Notes: a model not told the origin generated them from the letters alone. A stretch of DNA of 64,000 nucleotides from Colimorpha sp045640985 (GCA_045640985.1 JAZUFZ010000017.1:1-64000), one strand, 5' to 3'. Positions 44,764 through 53,519 are shown, numbered from the stretch's first letter. Numbers and translations are program-made.

Positions 44764-45971
44764 AGCTTTATGATTTTGCAGGTGGTGTTACCTACCTTGA
44801 GTGGATATACTCCAGCGGGATAACGGCTGAGGTCGTACTCGTAACGTTGAGTGCCTTTCTCAACAATAACAGGACCTGTTGTAGGATTGGGATAGACGCG
44901 TAGTTCCTCCGGTAAAGGAGATGTGAGGGAGACCGTATGGGTAGGAGCATTATGAATTTCGGCAATATACCGCAGGAGCGGAGTGGCGAGTACCCTCCAG
45001 TAGTGGGGCAACTGGTCGGCGGGAAGACGTTTTGCCTGTGATATCTCAAGGGTAATCTCTCGTATTGAATGGTAATAATTCATATAGTCCTGTCTGCCGT
45101 TATGGATGACATACCAGTCTCCTCCCACGATTACACCGGAAGGACATACCGCAGTGAAAAAGAGCGAATCAACTCTGCGACAGGAATCTACCATACGCTG
45201 ACATATCTGCTGAAACCAGAGTTGGTCGGGGTGCTGCTGCCGGACAGAAGTGAAACTGTCCCACGGGAGATTGCAGACCTGGTCGCCCCCATGGATGTTC
45301 ACGGCCATGAGAAAATGATGCTGCCCCACATAATTCATCATCGCTTCATTTTCAGGCTGGATCGGGTCGAGGGGCGGAGTGCCGAAGGGATCAGGATAAT
45401 TACGGTTGAGATCTACACGATTGGCATTATAGCGCCATGAGGAGGATACGGTATAATCGCCTCCATGGTAGGTTCCGTCAGGATTTGAAAGGGGATTAAT
45501 ATAGATGTGGGTAGTGTTGAGTAACTGAGTGAGCATGGTATCGGTTCCATAGGAGGAGAGGAGCGTGTCACACAGATGGAGCGTAAGCTGGTATCCGGTA
45601 AGTTCGTCTCCATGGATAGTGGAAGAATAGAAGAACTGGGGAGCATCTTCGGGAGTACTATTGCCGTGAATATGCAGTGCAAGTATCAGTCTGCCCTTTA
45701 CGCTGACCCCTATCGTATCAAGGCTACAGAGATGCGGATAACGCTGTGCCAGATAGTTCATATAGACGATATAGGTGGGATATGTCGGATAACAATCCCA
45801 GTGATACAGGTCGCTGATCGACAAAGCCATCGTGAGAGAAGATTTGGGAATATTCTCTTCTTCAGGCGGGAAAGCATCCTTGCGGATATGCTGAGCCTCC
45901 GCAACAAAGCCTACACCCACCAGCATAAGGAAAACAAGAAACCGCTGCTGGCAAAAAAATCTTGACTGCAT
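44760..45971 (-). CDS. M14 zinc carboxypeptidase with T9SS signal
   Basis: A 403-residue secreted peptidase with signal peptide (FLVFLMLVGVGFVAEAQ). The zinc ligands are in STIHGDELTGY (HxxE near residue 119) and NIHGGD near residue 225. The substrate-binding NANRVDLNRNYPD motif is near residue 185, and the catalytic glutamate is in REITLEIS near 315. The C-terminus carries a T9SS sorting domain (VYPNPTTGPV, then YPAGVYPLKV). It would trim C-terminal residues from peptides outside the cell. It follows the small secreted protein gene by 9 bp and leads into the glycosyltransferase. Confidence 0.92.
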   Translation of the reverse strand: MQSRFFCQQRFLVFLMLVGVGFVAEAQHIRKDAFPPEEENIPKSSLTMALSISDLYHWDCYPTYPTYIVYMNYLAQRYPHLCSLDTIGVSVKGRLILALHIHGNSTPEDAPQFFYSSTIHGDELTGYQLTLHLCDTLLSSYGTDTMLTQLLNTTHIYINPLSNPDGTYHGGDYTVSSSWRYNANRVDLNRNYPDPFGTPPLDPIQPENEAMMNYVGQHHFLMAVNIHGGDQVCNLPWDSFTSVRQQHPDQLWFQQICQRMVDSCRRVDSLFFTAVCPSGVIVGGDWYVIHNGRQDYMNYYHSIREITLEISQAKRLPADQLPHYWRVLATPLLRYIAEIHNAPTHTVSLTSPLPEELRVYPNPTTGPVIVEKGTQRYEYDLSRYPAGVYPLKVGNTTCKIIKL

Positions 45972-45980
45972 GAATAGCCC

Positions 45981-46607
45981 TTAGAAATGCTTTTCGCTCT
46001 CGGTATGGATAATACCTGTTTTACGCACACGCTGTACGGGAGAAGGATTCTTTGGACGGGAAATTCGTGGCGGACGTTTCTTGAGACGTGGAATATATTC
46101 AACATCACCAGACTCGTTCACCTCAAGTCCATAGACTTTCTCGGTATCAAGATTGACTTTCACACGCCAGTAGTGGCCACAACCACCTCGTGTGAGAATA
46201 ATATCCTCACCCAATTTTGAAGTTACCGAAGCATCCCAGATGAAGTTGCACCATACAATCTTGTAACCGTGGATGTCAGTGAAACCCACATACTGACGTT
46301 CATACTTGCGCATGTGTTCATCTATGACGGGACATTTGCCACCTTGGTTCTCATGTTCACGATTCACGTAGGCTATACGTTTCTTGATGAGTGCCTCAGC
46401 TTTGGCTATATCTGCATCAGTAGGGGTATAACGTCCGTCCTGACTCTCGATGGTAAAATCCACTTCCCAATTCTTATGGTACGAAAAGCCATGATAAAAG
46501 TTGCCTTCAACTTCTTCAGCCTTAAAAGTTTCTTCCGGTACAATACGCTCTTGAGCCACACCTGAAAAGGCAGCCAGAAGCATTATGGAGAGGAGTATTT
46601 TCTTCAT
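45981..46607 (-). CDS. Secreted protein of unknown function
   Basis: A 208-residue protein with signal peptide MKKILLSIMLLAAFSGVAQ. The frame runs 25 codons further upstream, but that part overlaps the predicted promoter, so the start at 46607 is chosen. It contains two Cys-bearing segments (GGKCPVID; TRGGCGHYWRVKVN) and ends in a basic proline-rich tail. I do not recognise the family. It is first in the unit with the M14 peptidase and glycosyltransferase. Confidence 0.75.
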   Translation of the reverse strand: MKKILLSIMLLAAFSGVAQERIVPEETFKAEEVEGNFYHGFSYHKNWEVDFTIESQDGRYTPTDADIAKAEALIKKRIAYVNREHENQGGKCPVIDEHMRKYERQYVGFTDIHGYKIVWCNFIWDASVTSKLGEDIILTRGGCGHYWRVKVNLDTEKVYGLEVNESGDVEYIPRLKKRPPRISRPKNPSPVQRVRKTGIIHTESEKHF

Positions 46608-46631
46608 TTCTATTAGTATCAAAAACCGATG

Positions 46632-46663
46632 CAAAAGTACTAAAAATTTAATACATGGACAAA
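46632..46663 (-). promoter_or_regulatory. Promoter of the secreted protein-M14-GT2 unit
   Basis: TTTG (46660-46663), a 20-bp spacer and TACTTTTG (46632-46639) on the minus strand, 24 bp before the chosen start codon. Confidence 0.75.
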
Positions 46664-46701
46664 TTTTTTTTATTTTTTTCACATATATGAAAAAAAATTC
46701 C

Positions 46702-46775
46702 TATATTTGCAGACTGATAACCAATGCGTAGAATGCCCCTTAGGGAGGTGGAAAATATTTAATACACAACGCATT
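46702..46775 (+). promoter_or_regulatory. -7 box and structured leader of atoD-kal
   Basis: TATATTTG (46702-46709) is a good -7 box; its -33 partner is weak. The leader that follows can fold: AATGCGT (46723-46729) pairs with ACGCATT (46769-46775), enclosing a CCC/GGG hairpin near 46736-46745 and a purine-rich stretch. It is about 95 nt long and could be regulatory. It does not match a riboswitch I can name. Confidence 0.45.
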
Positions 46776-46809
46776 CGGACGAATTGAATAACAAAAAAAA
46801 TTAAACAAT

Positions 46810-47457
46810 ATGAACAAATTTGTCACAGTAAAAGAGGCCGCAGAGAAGATTCACGACGGCATGACCATCATGGTTGGAGGATTTTTGGGAGTTGGTAACC
46901 CAATCGCCCTTATCGACGAAATCGTAGCCCGCGGGGTGAAAGACTTAACCATCATCACCAACGATACAGCATATCCAGAAGTGGGAGTGGGCAAGCTCAT
47001 CACCAACCATCAGGTAAAGAACCTGATTGCTACCCATATCGGCACCAATAACAATACTATCGACCAGATGAACTCGGGCGAACTGAACGTAACGCTGCAA
47101 CCTCAGGGAACACTCGCAGAACAAATCCGCGCAGCAGGCGCTGGTCTCGGTGGAGTTCTTACCCAGACCGGACTGGGTACCATCGTAGAAAAAGGCAAGG
47201 AGAAGATCACTATCGACGGTAAGGAATATCTTTTAGAGAAACCTATCCATGCCGATGTAGCAATCCTGGGAGCCAACATCTGCGACGAAAGCGGAAACCT
47301 GGTATATAAAGGAACTGCCCAGAACTTCTGCCCTATGATGGCTACCGCAGCAGACATGGTGATTGTGGAACCTCAGGAAATCGTAGCTACCGGAAGCATC
47401 GCTCCCGAAAACGTGAAGACTCCTGGAATCTTTGTAGATTATATCATTAAGAAATAA
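46810..47457 (+). CDS. atoD: CoA-transferase alpha subunit (acetoacetate/butyrate type)
   Basis: A 215-residue subunit A of a 3-oxoacid-type CoA-transferase. The glycine-rich GGFLGVGNP CoA-binding motif is near residue 22, followed by the family block GTLAEQIRAAGAGLGG. The active-site glutamate normally lies on the beta subunit (AtoA), which is not encoded beside it. In lysine-fermenting bacteria AtoDA activates acetoacetate or releases butyrate next to kal, kce, kdd and kam genes. The kal gene follows 14 bp later, which supports that pathway. Confidence 0.9.
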   Translation: MNKFVTVKEAAEKIHDGMTIMVGGFLGVGNPIALIDEIVARGVKDLTIITNDTAYPEVGVGKLITNHQVKNLIATHIGTNNNTIDQMNSGELNVTLQPQGTLAEQIRAAGAGLGGVLTQTGLGTIVEKGKEKITIDGKEYLLEKPIHADVAILGANICDESGNLVYKGTAQNFCPMMATAADMVIVEPQEIVATGSIAPENVKTPGIFVDYIIKK

Positions 47458-47471
47458 ATAAAACTAATACT

Positions 47472-47864
47472 ATGGCAGTAAAATCAATGCTCCGCGTTCG
47501 TATGAGCGCAAAAGACGCCCACTATGGCGGAAACCTCGTTGATGGTGCACACATGCTTCACCTCTTTGGTGATGTAGCAACCGAACTTCTTATCATCCAG
47601 GACGGCGATGAAGGCCTGTTCTGCGCTTACGATATGGTAGAATTCAAAGCTCCTGTATATGCAGGCGACTATATTGAGGCATACGGCGAAATCACCCATG
47701 TAGGCAATACCAGCCGCAAGATGACCTTCGAGGCATATAAGGTTATCAAGACCCGCCCCGACATCAGCGCCAGTGCAGCCGACGTACTTGAAGAAAAGAT
47801 TCTGGTATGCCGCGCCAGCGGAACCTGTGTAACCCCTAAGGATTGCCAGCGCAACAACAAATAA
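47472..47864 (+). CDS. kal: 3-aminobutyryl-CoA ammonia-lyase
   Basis: A 130-residue hot-dog-fold enzyme (MAVKSMLRVRMSAKDAHYGG, with VDGAHMLHLFGDVATELLI). It removes ammonia from L-3-aminobutyryl-CoA to give crotonyl-CoA in the anaerobic lysine-to-butyrate/acetate route. Length and sequence fit the Kal family known from Fusobacterium and Porphyromonas. It is paired with atoD and followed by a terminator, so these two form a complete short unit separated from the rest of the pathway. Confidence 0.88.
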   Translation: MAVKSMLRVRMSAKDAHYGGNLVDGAHMLHLFGDVATELLIIQDGDEGLFCAYDMVEFKAPVYAGDYIEAYGEITHVGNTSRKMTFEAYKVIKTRPDISASAADVLEEKILVCRASGTCVTPKDCQRNNK

Positions 47865-47899
47865 TCCGCAGAAATTATTTTCTTTTTCATAGTGAAGAT

Positions 47900-47928
47900 A
47901 GAAGCCTCGCAAGGGCTTCTTTCTTCTT
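47900..47928 (+). terminator. Terminator after kal
   Basis: AGAAGCC (47900-47906) and GGCTTCT (47914-47920) form a stem with a 7-nt loop, followed by TTCTTCTT. The remaining stretch to 48046 has no gene that I can support. Confidence 0.8.
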
Positions 47929-48046
47929 ATTATACCCTCTGGCAGTATTAATCTATAGTTTTATTCTGGAAATCCTTGGTTCTCAGTCTGCGCGCGGTCG
48001 CTCCGTTGTGCTTGGCGCAGAACCACCACCGGGGACTCCGCACCGC

Positions 48047-48165
48047 GGTAACTCCCTTCTATCTTCTTTTTATCTCCATATTAACTTCTTTTTATCTCCT
48101 TTCCTTAGAATAAGAGATAGAAAAAAGATAAACTGGAGATAAAAAGAAGATAGAAGGGAGTTACC
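48047..48165. repeat. 119-bp inverted-terminus element, copy 3 (complete)
   Basis: This is the full element: 32-bp perfect inverted ends (48047-48078 and 48134-48165, beginning GGTAACTCCC) around a 55-bp core (48079-48133). The core equals the reverse complement of copy 1 at every base, while the outside sequence at 48169-48187 (TACAAATGACTATATTACA) matches copy 1 in the same orientation with one change. It lies just past the 3' end of the fimbrial-type lipoprotein gene. No target-site duplication is visible. Confidence 0.95.
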
Positions 48166-48255
48166 ACTTACAAATGACTATATTACAGCAGAAAAAAATC
48201 TGCTTCTTTACAAGAGCAATTAACCGATTAATTCATTTCGACGGGTATTTATCCC

Positions 48256-49542
48256 CTATTCTCGTGTCGCTTTCTTCATCGTGACGACATGCACCAGCCG
48301 CATACGGTAGTCACTCCGTACACTACCGGCATTTGATATCGTAGTACCTGACCTGAATGAAAAGGTCTTGGTGCCGTTTTCACAGAGATAGCGGGCAGTT
48401 TCGCCCCCATCCTCTATGAGCAGCTCAGCAGCATTCAGGGAACGAAAAACCTGATTGAGTTCTGCTATATTCTGCTCGTTGTACAGGGATTTCAATCGCT
48501 GGGCCTCCGCTTTCGAAGGAATCCTCCAAGATTCGATTTCCCCTTCAATATAATTCTCTGCCAGTGATAAGGCGTATTCCGGATTGTCTGCATTATTGGC
48601 GGAAGGCAGGTCTCCCCAATCCCATAAACTCATCAGCATCACTTCTGCCTTTCCGGGTGCTATAGAATCCACCATCACGACCACATGTCCCTGCCAGACC
48701 TCGCCGGCTACAGGAAATTCCTCTACCCATACGCCTGATGAGTCTTCATCTATCGGAATGACTATAGTATCGCTCTGTATCAAGGATTCAAGATGAGTAT
48801 AGGAGCCACACAACTGATAATATTGCGCACTCAGCAAAGGGTTGGGACAGGTTATTCCAAAGATATTTTCTCCTTCCGCACCTTCCGAAACAACTGTGAA
48901 ACGAAACTGATTATCCACTGAAGGCAGCACCCACACGGGGACGGATTTCCAGACATCGCCTTCCCGACGCAAAGAAATGCTGACAGTCTCTGCTCCACTA
49001 CCCCGTCCGCACATAGCGACCCCGCCATACAGATATCCTAACGAAACCTCCAGCGAAGAGACCGCATCGGGAACGTCTCGCAGGGATATTTCCAGATTAG
49101 CGGTCTGTGGCGTTAATGCCAGAGATAATGTTGTCATGACATCATGTATTGTAAAAGTGGCCATTCCCATCATCAAGGGGTTCTGCGCTATGGCCTCATG
49201 AGCCTGGCCATAGCGTGGCGTGATGACGGAATAAAGCGTGGGATTCTCGAGTATATCAAAATCCTCATTCTCTGCTACCGCAACCACATGGTAGTTCTCA
49301 AGTGTTTTCAACTGGAAATACAGTATCTGCGAAGGGGCTGAAGCTTTCTTGGATTCGAGTAATTCGCCGTTCTCTCCAAACACAAACACCGCTACCGGAT
49401 ATGTCAGTCCTGCTTCTGCGTAAGTATAGACCTTCACTCCTAACGTGGTATCCTGAGACATACCTCCACTCTCTGGATGGCATCCTTCCAGCCCTAACAC
49501 TGCACAGCATAGTATCAGTATTTTAATAAAGTATTTTCTCAT
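48256..49542 (-). CDS. FimB/Mfa2-type fimbrial lipoprotein
   Basis: A 428-residue lipoprotein: the signal peptide ends in a lipobox LEGC with Cys21. The first part resembles the FimB/Mfa2 fold of Bacteroidales fimbriae (YPVAVFVFGENGELL; YFQLKTLENYHVVAVAEN). The C-terminal 90 residues resemble a fimbrial tip FISUMP-like domain (ESWRIPSKAEAQRLKSLY; ARYLCENGTKTFSF). Anchor or tip subunits of Mfa/Fim pili are shaped this way. No other pilus gene is adjacent, so it may be an orphan subunit. Confidence 0.75.
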   Translation of the reverse strand: MRKYFIKILILCCAVLGLEGCHPESGGMSQDTTLGVKVYTYAEAGLTYPVAVFVFGENGELLESKKASAPSQILYFQLKTLENYHVVAVAENEDFDILENPTLYSVITPRYGQAHEAIAQNPLMMGMATFTIHDVMTTLSLALTPQTANLEISLRDVPDAVSSLEVSLGYLYGGVAMCGRGSGAETVSISLRREGDVWKSVPVWVLPSVDNQFRFTVVSEGAEGENIFGITCPNPLLSAQYYQLCGSYTHLESLIQSDTIVIPIDEDSSGVWVEEFPVAGEVWQGHVVVMVDSIAPGKAEVMLMSLWDWGDLPSANNADNPEYALSLAENYIEGEIESWRIPSKAEAQRLKSLYNEQNIAELNQVFRSLNAAELLIEDGGETARYLCENGTKTFSFRSGTTISNAGSVRSDYRMRLVHVVTMKKATRE

Positions 49543-49565
49543 TCTACCACTTGAATTTTACAAAT

Positions 49566-49597
49566 AATTCCCCGATAGGTGACCTATGCGGGGAATT
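49566..49597 (-). terminator. Terminator of the bamA-skp unit
   Basis: AATTCCCCG (49566-49574) pairs with CGGGGAATT (49589-49597), with ATAGGT/ACCTAT pairing inside. It lies 24 bp after the stop of the last skp gene. The T-rich tail is weak. Confidence 0.7.
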
Positions 49598-49621
49598 ACA
49601 GTTTCGGTTGGCAAAAATGTG

Positions 49622-50134
49622 TTATTTCAATCCTAACTTCTTCTTTACAAGAGGGAGAATATCATCACTGTCCTGCTGATAAAGCAAGGTACCTACTCCA
49701 CTGTCAAACACATAAGTGTAGCCATTTTCCTTAGCCACCTCTTCTATGGCCTTCTTAGCGCGGTCAATGATAGGCTGGAGAAGAGCCTGCTGACGCTCCT
49801 GAAGCTGTGCCTGGGCGTTCTGCTGGAACTCTTCAATGCGGGTTCCCATATCCTGCAGTTCGCGCTGCTTGGTCTGTTTGATGAGGTCCGACCACTGAGA
49901 CTGTTTCTCCTGAAACTCATTGTAGCGCTGTTCAAGTTCTCCCTGCATGGCTTTCAAAGTATTCTCCAACTCGGCAACTTCTGCCTGAAGGGCATTCTGA
50001 GCAGAATCTCTTCCTGGCATAATCTGCATAAGTTCTGTAGAATTTACATGTCCCAGTTTGATGGTTTTCTGTGCCATAGCCGTACCGCTCAGGGCCAACA
50101 TTGCTATCAAAGCTACGATTAATGTCTTTTTCAT
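49622..50134 (-). CDS. OmpH/Skp-family periplasmic chaperone (second)
   Basis: A 170-residue periplasmic protein: signal peptide (MKKTLIVALIAMLALSGTAMA), then a helical hairpin of the Skp type from about 40 to 130 (coiled coil rich in Glu and Gln) and the small beta part that forms the trimer (GYTYVFDSGVGTLLY). Skp holds unfolded outer-membrane proteins on their way to BAM. It lies behind another skp and bamA, with a -7 box of its own at 50206-50213. Confidence 0.9.
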   Translation of the reverse strand: MKKTLIVALIAMLALSGTAMAQKTIKLGHVNSTELMQIMPGRDSAQNALQAEVAELENTLKAMQGELEQRYNEFQEKQSQWSDLIKQTKQRELQDMGTRIEEFQQNAQAQLQERQQALLQPIIDRAKKAIEEVAKENGYTYVFDSGVGTLLYQQDSDDILPLVKKKLGLK

Positions 50135-50205
50135 CTCTATTAATTTCCTTTTAATTTATTGTTTTCTAATATTTTGATTATTTCTTTCTTCAGTGAATGA
50201 TGATG

Positions 50206-50213
50206 CAAAGATA
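50206..50213 (-). promoter_or_regulatory. -7 box before the second skp gene
   Basis: TATCTTTG on the minus strand fits the Bacteroidota -7 box; no TTTG is found at the expected -33 position. It may add transcription to the last gene of the unit. Confidence 0.45.
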
Positions 50214-50246
50214 CGCTTTTTTTTTAATACTGCGTTTTTTTATGCG

Positions 50247-50888
50247 CTATTTACGATTTATCTCGTCGTTGTCCTTTGGCCCTTTGATGCTGTTTTTTCC
50301 TGACTGGGCATTTTCTTTGGCTGCGGCTGCGGCTGCATCCCCGGGCTTACACCCTAAGATTTCCAGTACCTGATCGCTTATATCATATTTTGCATTGGCA
50401 AAGATAATGGTGGAAGATGCCGACTTGTCAAATACGAAGGCATAACTCTTCTCACTGGCTATGCGTTCTATAGCATTGTAGATTCTGTCCTGTACCGGTT
50501 TCAGCAGATCCTCGCGCTTGCGGTCAAGGTCTCCCCCTGCACCGAAACGCTGACGCTGAAGATCTCTCACCTCCTGCTCTTTGGCTTTGAGTTCCTCCTG
50601 ACGCCGCTGCCTGAGATTTTCAGGCAGGAGGTACGCTTCCTGCTGATAGGACTTCCTCAGGTTTTCCAACTCGACATACTTGGCATCGAGTTCCTTCTGC
50701 CATTCTTCCGCGAATTTCAGTATCCGCTTCTGTGCGTTCACATAATCAGGCACATTGGTGGTTACATACTCCGTATTGACACACGCATATTTCTGTGCCG
50801 TGGCAACAGCGGGAAATCCTATACACAACACCAAGCCCAACCAAGCGGGAAGTACTGTCTTGAGGATATTTTTCAGGGTTGCTATCAT
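50247..50888 (-). CDS. OmpH/Skp-family periplasmic chaperone (first)
   Basis: A 213-residue paralogue of the next gene, with a signal peptide (LGLVLCIGFPAVATAQ), long charged helices (about 45-130) and the beta segment SYAFVFDKSASSTIIF. It carries an extra C-terminal tail rich in Ala, Lys and Asn. Its start lies 3 bp after the bamA stop, so the two are translated together. Pairs of skp genes after bamA are usual in Bacteroidales. Confidence 0.9.
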   Translation of the reverse strand: MIATLKNILKTVLPAWLGLVLCIGFPAVATAQKYACVNTEYVTTNVPDYVNAQKRILKFAEEWQKELDAKYVELENLRKSYQQEAYLLPENLRQRRQEELKAKEQEVRDLQRQRFGAGGDLDRKREDLLKPVQDRIYNAIERIASEKSYAFVFDKSASSTIIFANAKYDISDQVLEILGCKPGDAAAAAAKENAQSGKNSIKGPKDNDEINRK

Positions 50889-50891
50889 GAT

Positions 50892-53447
50892 TTAATCTAT
50901 GCTTTGACCGATACTGAAATGGAACTGGCTTCCGCCTTGTGTGCCATCGAAACCATAACCCCAGTCTATACCTATCATACCGAGCATTGGCATATTGAGA
51001 CGGATGCCCAGTCCGGCAGCGTTATACAACTTGAAGGGCTGGAACTCTTTCATGTCTGACCATGCGTTACCGCCTTCGAGGAATCCCAGCACATAAATCG
51101 TGGTGGCATTGCTCTCAATGATGGGCTGACGAAGTTCCAGAGTATAACGGTCGAATACGGAACCACCTGCGTCAGGACTGATGGCGTTATTCTCATATCC
51201 TCGCAGAGGTATCACCTCTCTTCCGTCTATCAGCCATGAAGAGAGACCATCACCACCAACGAAGTAACGTCCGAATGGTGAAAGTCCGATATTCGGGTTA
51301 TAATAACTCATAAATCCGAAGCGGAAACGTGCGTTCAGCACTACATCTCCTACGAGATTCAGCATCCACGAACCGCGCATGTTTATCTTGTAATATTCTA
51401 CCCAACGGTACTTCTCCTGTGCAGTCGCGCTGCTGAAATCCTTACCACTCAGCAAGGAATAGGGGGGCGTGATGGCTCCCGATATGGAGAGTTCGGAACC
51501 GCTTCGCGGATAAATAGGCGAATCGGTGGAGTTTCTGCTGACTGTAATGGCATACGAAAAGTCGTTTGCCACACCATCTGTAAACAAGCTTCCCGCCAGC
51601 TGGGTATAGTTCTGGAGCGTATAATGTTTGAACGTGAAGCCATGTGAAAGAATAAAGTAGTCATCAGGCCATTTGAGGCGTTTTGAGAACGATACGCCGG
51701 CACCCGTAAGTTTCAGCTTATAATACTCGGGATCATCTTTATCACAGAAATATCCGTTGCTGAACAGATTGTGATAGACCGACACACTCAACGCATGAGC
51801 GCTCTTACCGCCAAGCCAAGGTTCAGTGAAAGATCCGTTGATGGCGTAATAGTAGGAGCCGTTCGATACGACGTTTATACCCAGTTTCTGACCATCACCC
51901 ATCGGTATAGGACTCCAGGCCTCTTTGTCGAACACCTTACTTGCAGCAAAATTCATCAGCTGTACACCAACCTGACCTACGAACATCTTGTTGCCGTATC
52001 CGCCCTGGAGCTGAAGCTGACTTGTATTGCCCTCTTCCACCTTATAAACGATATCTACCGTACCGTCATTCTTGTTGGGTCGCACATCCGGCTGAAGTGA
52101 CTCTTCCTTGAAGAAGCCCAATGCCCGCAATTCTCGCAGACTGCGCATGACTGCGTCACGGCTGAACAGATCTCCCGGACGGGAATACAGTTCGCGCATG
52201 ATAACCTTATCATTGGTGGTAGTATTGCCTTCAATCCATACATTACGCACACGCGCCTGCTTGCCTTCCACTATGCGGATTTCTATATCTATGGAATCGT
52301 TCTCCACAGCCACCTCTACAGGATTTGCTTCAAAGAACAGGTATCCATTATCCATATACATGGAGGTGACGTCCGTTCCGCTGGGGTTATAAGTCAGATT
52401 CGTTTCCAGCGTGGTTTTATTGTAGGGGTCACCTTTGGAGATTCGCAGGTGATTCAACAAATCCTCGGAGGTATAAATGGTATTTCCTGCAAAGGTAATG
52501 TTTCGGAAATAGAATTTGTCGCCTTCATGAACTTTCACCTTTACCTTCAGACGATCCTGCTTTGCCTTCTTCTTGGCACTGAGATTCAGGTCCTCCTGAG
52601 GTACCTGCCATACAGTGTCCATCACAATGCGGGCATCACGATAACCGAGTTCGTTGTAGTAATCAATTATCGAGTTCAGATCTTCTGACAGGTCGGCTTC
52701 GTTATACTTTGATTTCTTCCAGAAACCGCTTGTCCAGAAATAAAGTTTCTTCCCATAATGCACATCATGGGTTTTCTTCATCTTCTTGATGAGCTTGTTA
52801 TAGGCCACCTGTTCATTCCCCTCAAAAATCAAGGAATCTATCTTTACCTTCTTGCCGGGCTTTACGTTGTATGTCACTATAACGCGGTCTGTTTTACCAT
52901 TGGTAGTATCCTGCGTAAGAGCCGTTTCTACTTCCACATTGGTAAATCCCTTTTCCATGTAATAGCTCTTGATACTGTTCTTGGAAGTGGTAAGCATATT
53001 TTCAGTTACGACATCCCCAGCCTTCACATTCATATCATTGCGAAGTTTTTCATCATCACCTTTTCGGGTACCTTTCAACTCAAACTTCGATAGTTTGGGA
53101 CGTTCCACCAATATGATTTTCAGAAATGCCTTGCCGTCCTGGATGCGTGTAAGATTGATTCTCACATCCTCAAAAAGGCCCTGTGCCCAGAGATTGTCGA
53201 TAGCTGTGATGATTTTGTCGCCTGGGATTTTCACCACATCACCTACCTGCAGTCCAGCCACCAGCAACACCATACGCGTATCAAAATGGTCGGCTCCCTC
53301 AAAAGTGATACCGCCAATCTCATACGTCTTAGGGGTAAGATAATCAATATCATAGTACTGCTCATCGCCTATTCTTATCTGTGCCATGGTGACACACGGT
53401 ATTGCCATAAGCAGCGTTGCAATTATCAGATATATTTTATGTTTCAT
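50892..53447 (-). CDS. bamA: Outer-membrane protein assembly factor BamA
   Basis: An 851-residue outer-membrane protein. After the signal peptide (MKHKIYLIIATLLMAIPCVTMA) come five POTRA domains (about 35-440; e.g. ITFEGADHFDTRMVLLVAG) and the Omp85 16-strand barrel ending in GMIGIDWGYGFDGTQGG and the C-terminal aromatic motif. It is the core of the BAM machine that inserts barrels, including those of the T9SS. It stands between uppS and skp. Confidence 0.96.
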   Translation of the reverse strand: MKHKIYLIIATLLMAIPCVTMAQIRIGDEQYYDIDYLTPKTYEIGGITFEGADHFDTRMVLLVAGLQVGDVVKIPGDKIITAIDNLWAQGLFEDVRINLTRIQDGKAFLKIILVERPKLSKFELKGTRKGDDEKLRNDMNVKAGDVVTENMLTTSKNSIKSYYMEKGFTNVEVETALTQDTTNGKTDRVIVTYNVKPGKKVKIDSLIFEGNEQVAYNKLIKKMKKTHDVHYGKKLYFWTSGFWKKSKYNEADLSEDLNSIIDYYNELGYRDARIVMDTVWQVPQEDLNLSAKKKAKQDRLKVKVKVHEGDKFYFRNITFAGNTIYTSEDLLNHLRISKGDPYNKTTLETNLTYNPSGTDVTSMYMDNGYLFFEANPVEVAVENDSIDIEIRIVEGKQARVRNVWIEGNTTTNDKVIMRELYSRPGDLFSRDAVMRSLRELRALGFFKEESLQPDVRPNKNDGTVDIVYKVEEGNTSQLQLQGGYGNKMFVGQVGVQLMNFAASKVFDKEAWSPIPMGDGQKLGINVVSNGSYYYAINGSFTEPWLGGKSAHALSVSVYHNLFSNGYFCDKDDPEYYKLKLTGAGVSFSKRLKWPDDYFILSHGFTFKHYTLQNYTQLAGSLFTDGVANDFSYAITVSRNSTDSPIYPRSGSELSISGAITPPYSLLSGKDFSSATAQEKYRWVEYYKINMRGSWMLNLVGDVVLNARFRFGFMSYYNPNIGLSPFGRYFVGGDGLSSWLIDGREVIPLRGYENNAISPDAGGSVFDRYTLELRQPIIESNATTIYVLGFLEGGNAWSDMKEFQPFKLYNAAGLGIRLNMPMLGMIGIDWGYGFDGTQGGSQFHFSIGQSID

Positions 53448-53481
53448 GCGTCAATAGGTGAGGTTTATCTTATTAATAACT

Positions 53482-53515
53482 CAAAAGTATATAAAATATT
53501 GCGTACCTCGTGAAA
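53482..53515 (-). promoter_or_regulatory. Possible promoter of bamA
   Basis: TACTTTTG (53482-53489) on the minus strand fits the -7 box, with only a weak TTTC-like -33 box near 53512. It could start a bamA-skp-skp transcript separate from uppS. Confidence 0.4.
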
Positions 53516-53519
53516 AAAA

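Noticed and set aside
46723..46775. The atoD leader as a lysine riboswitch
   Set aside because: It is far too short for the lysine riboswitch, and its conserved core segments are not visible.
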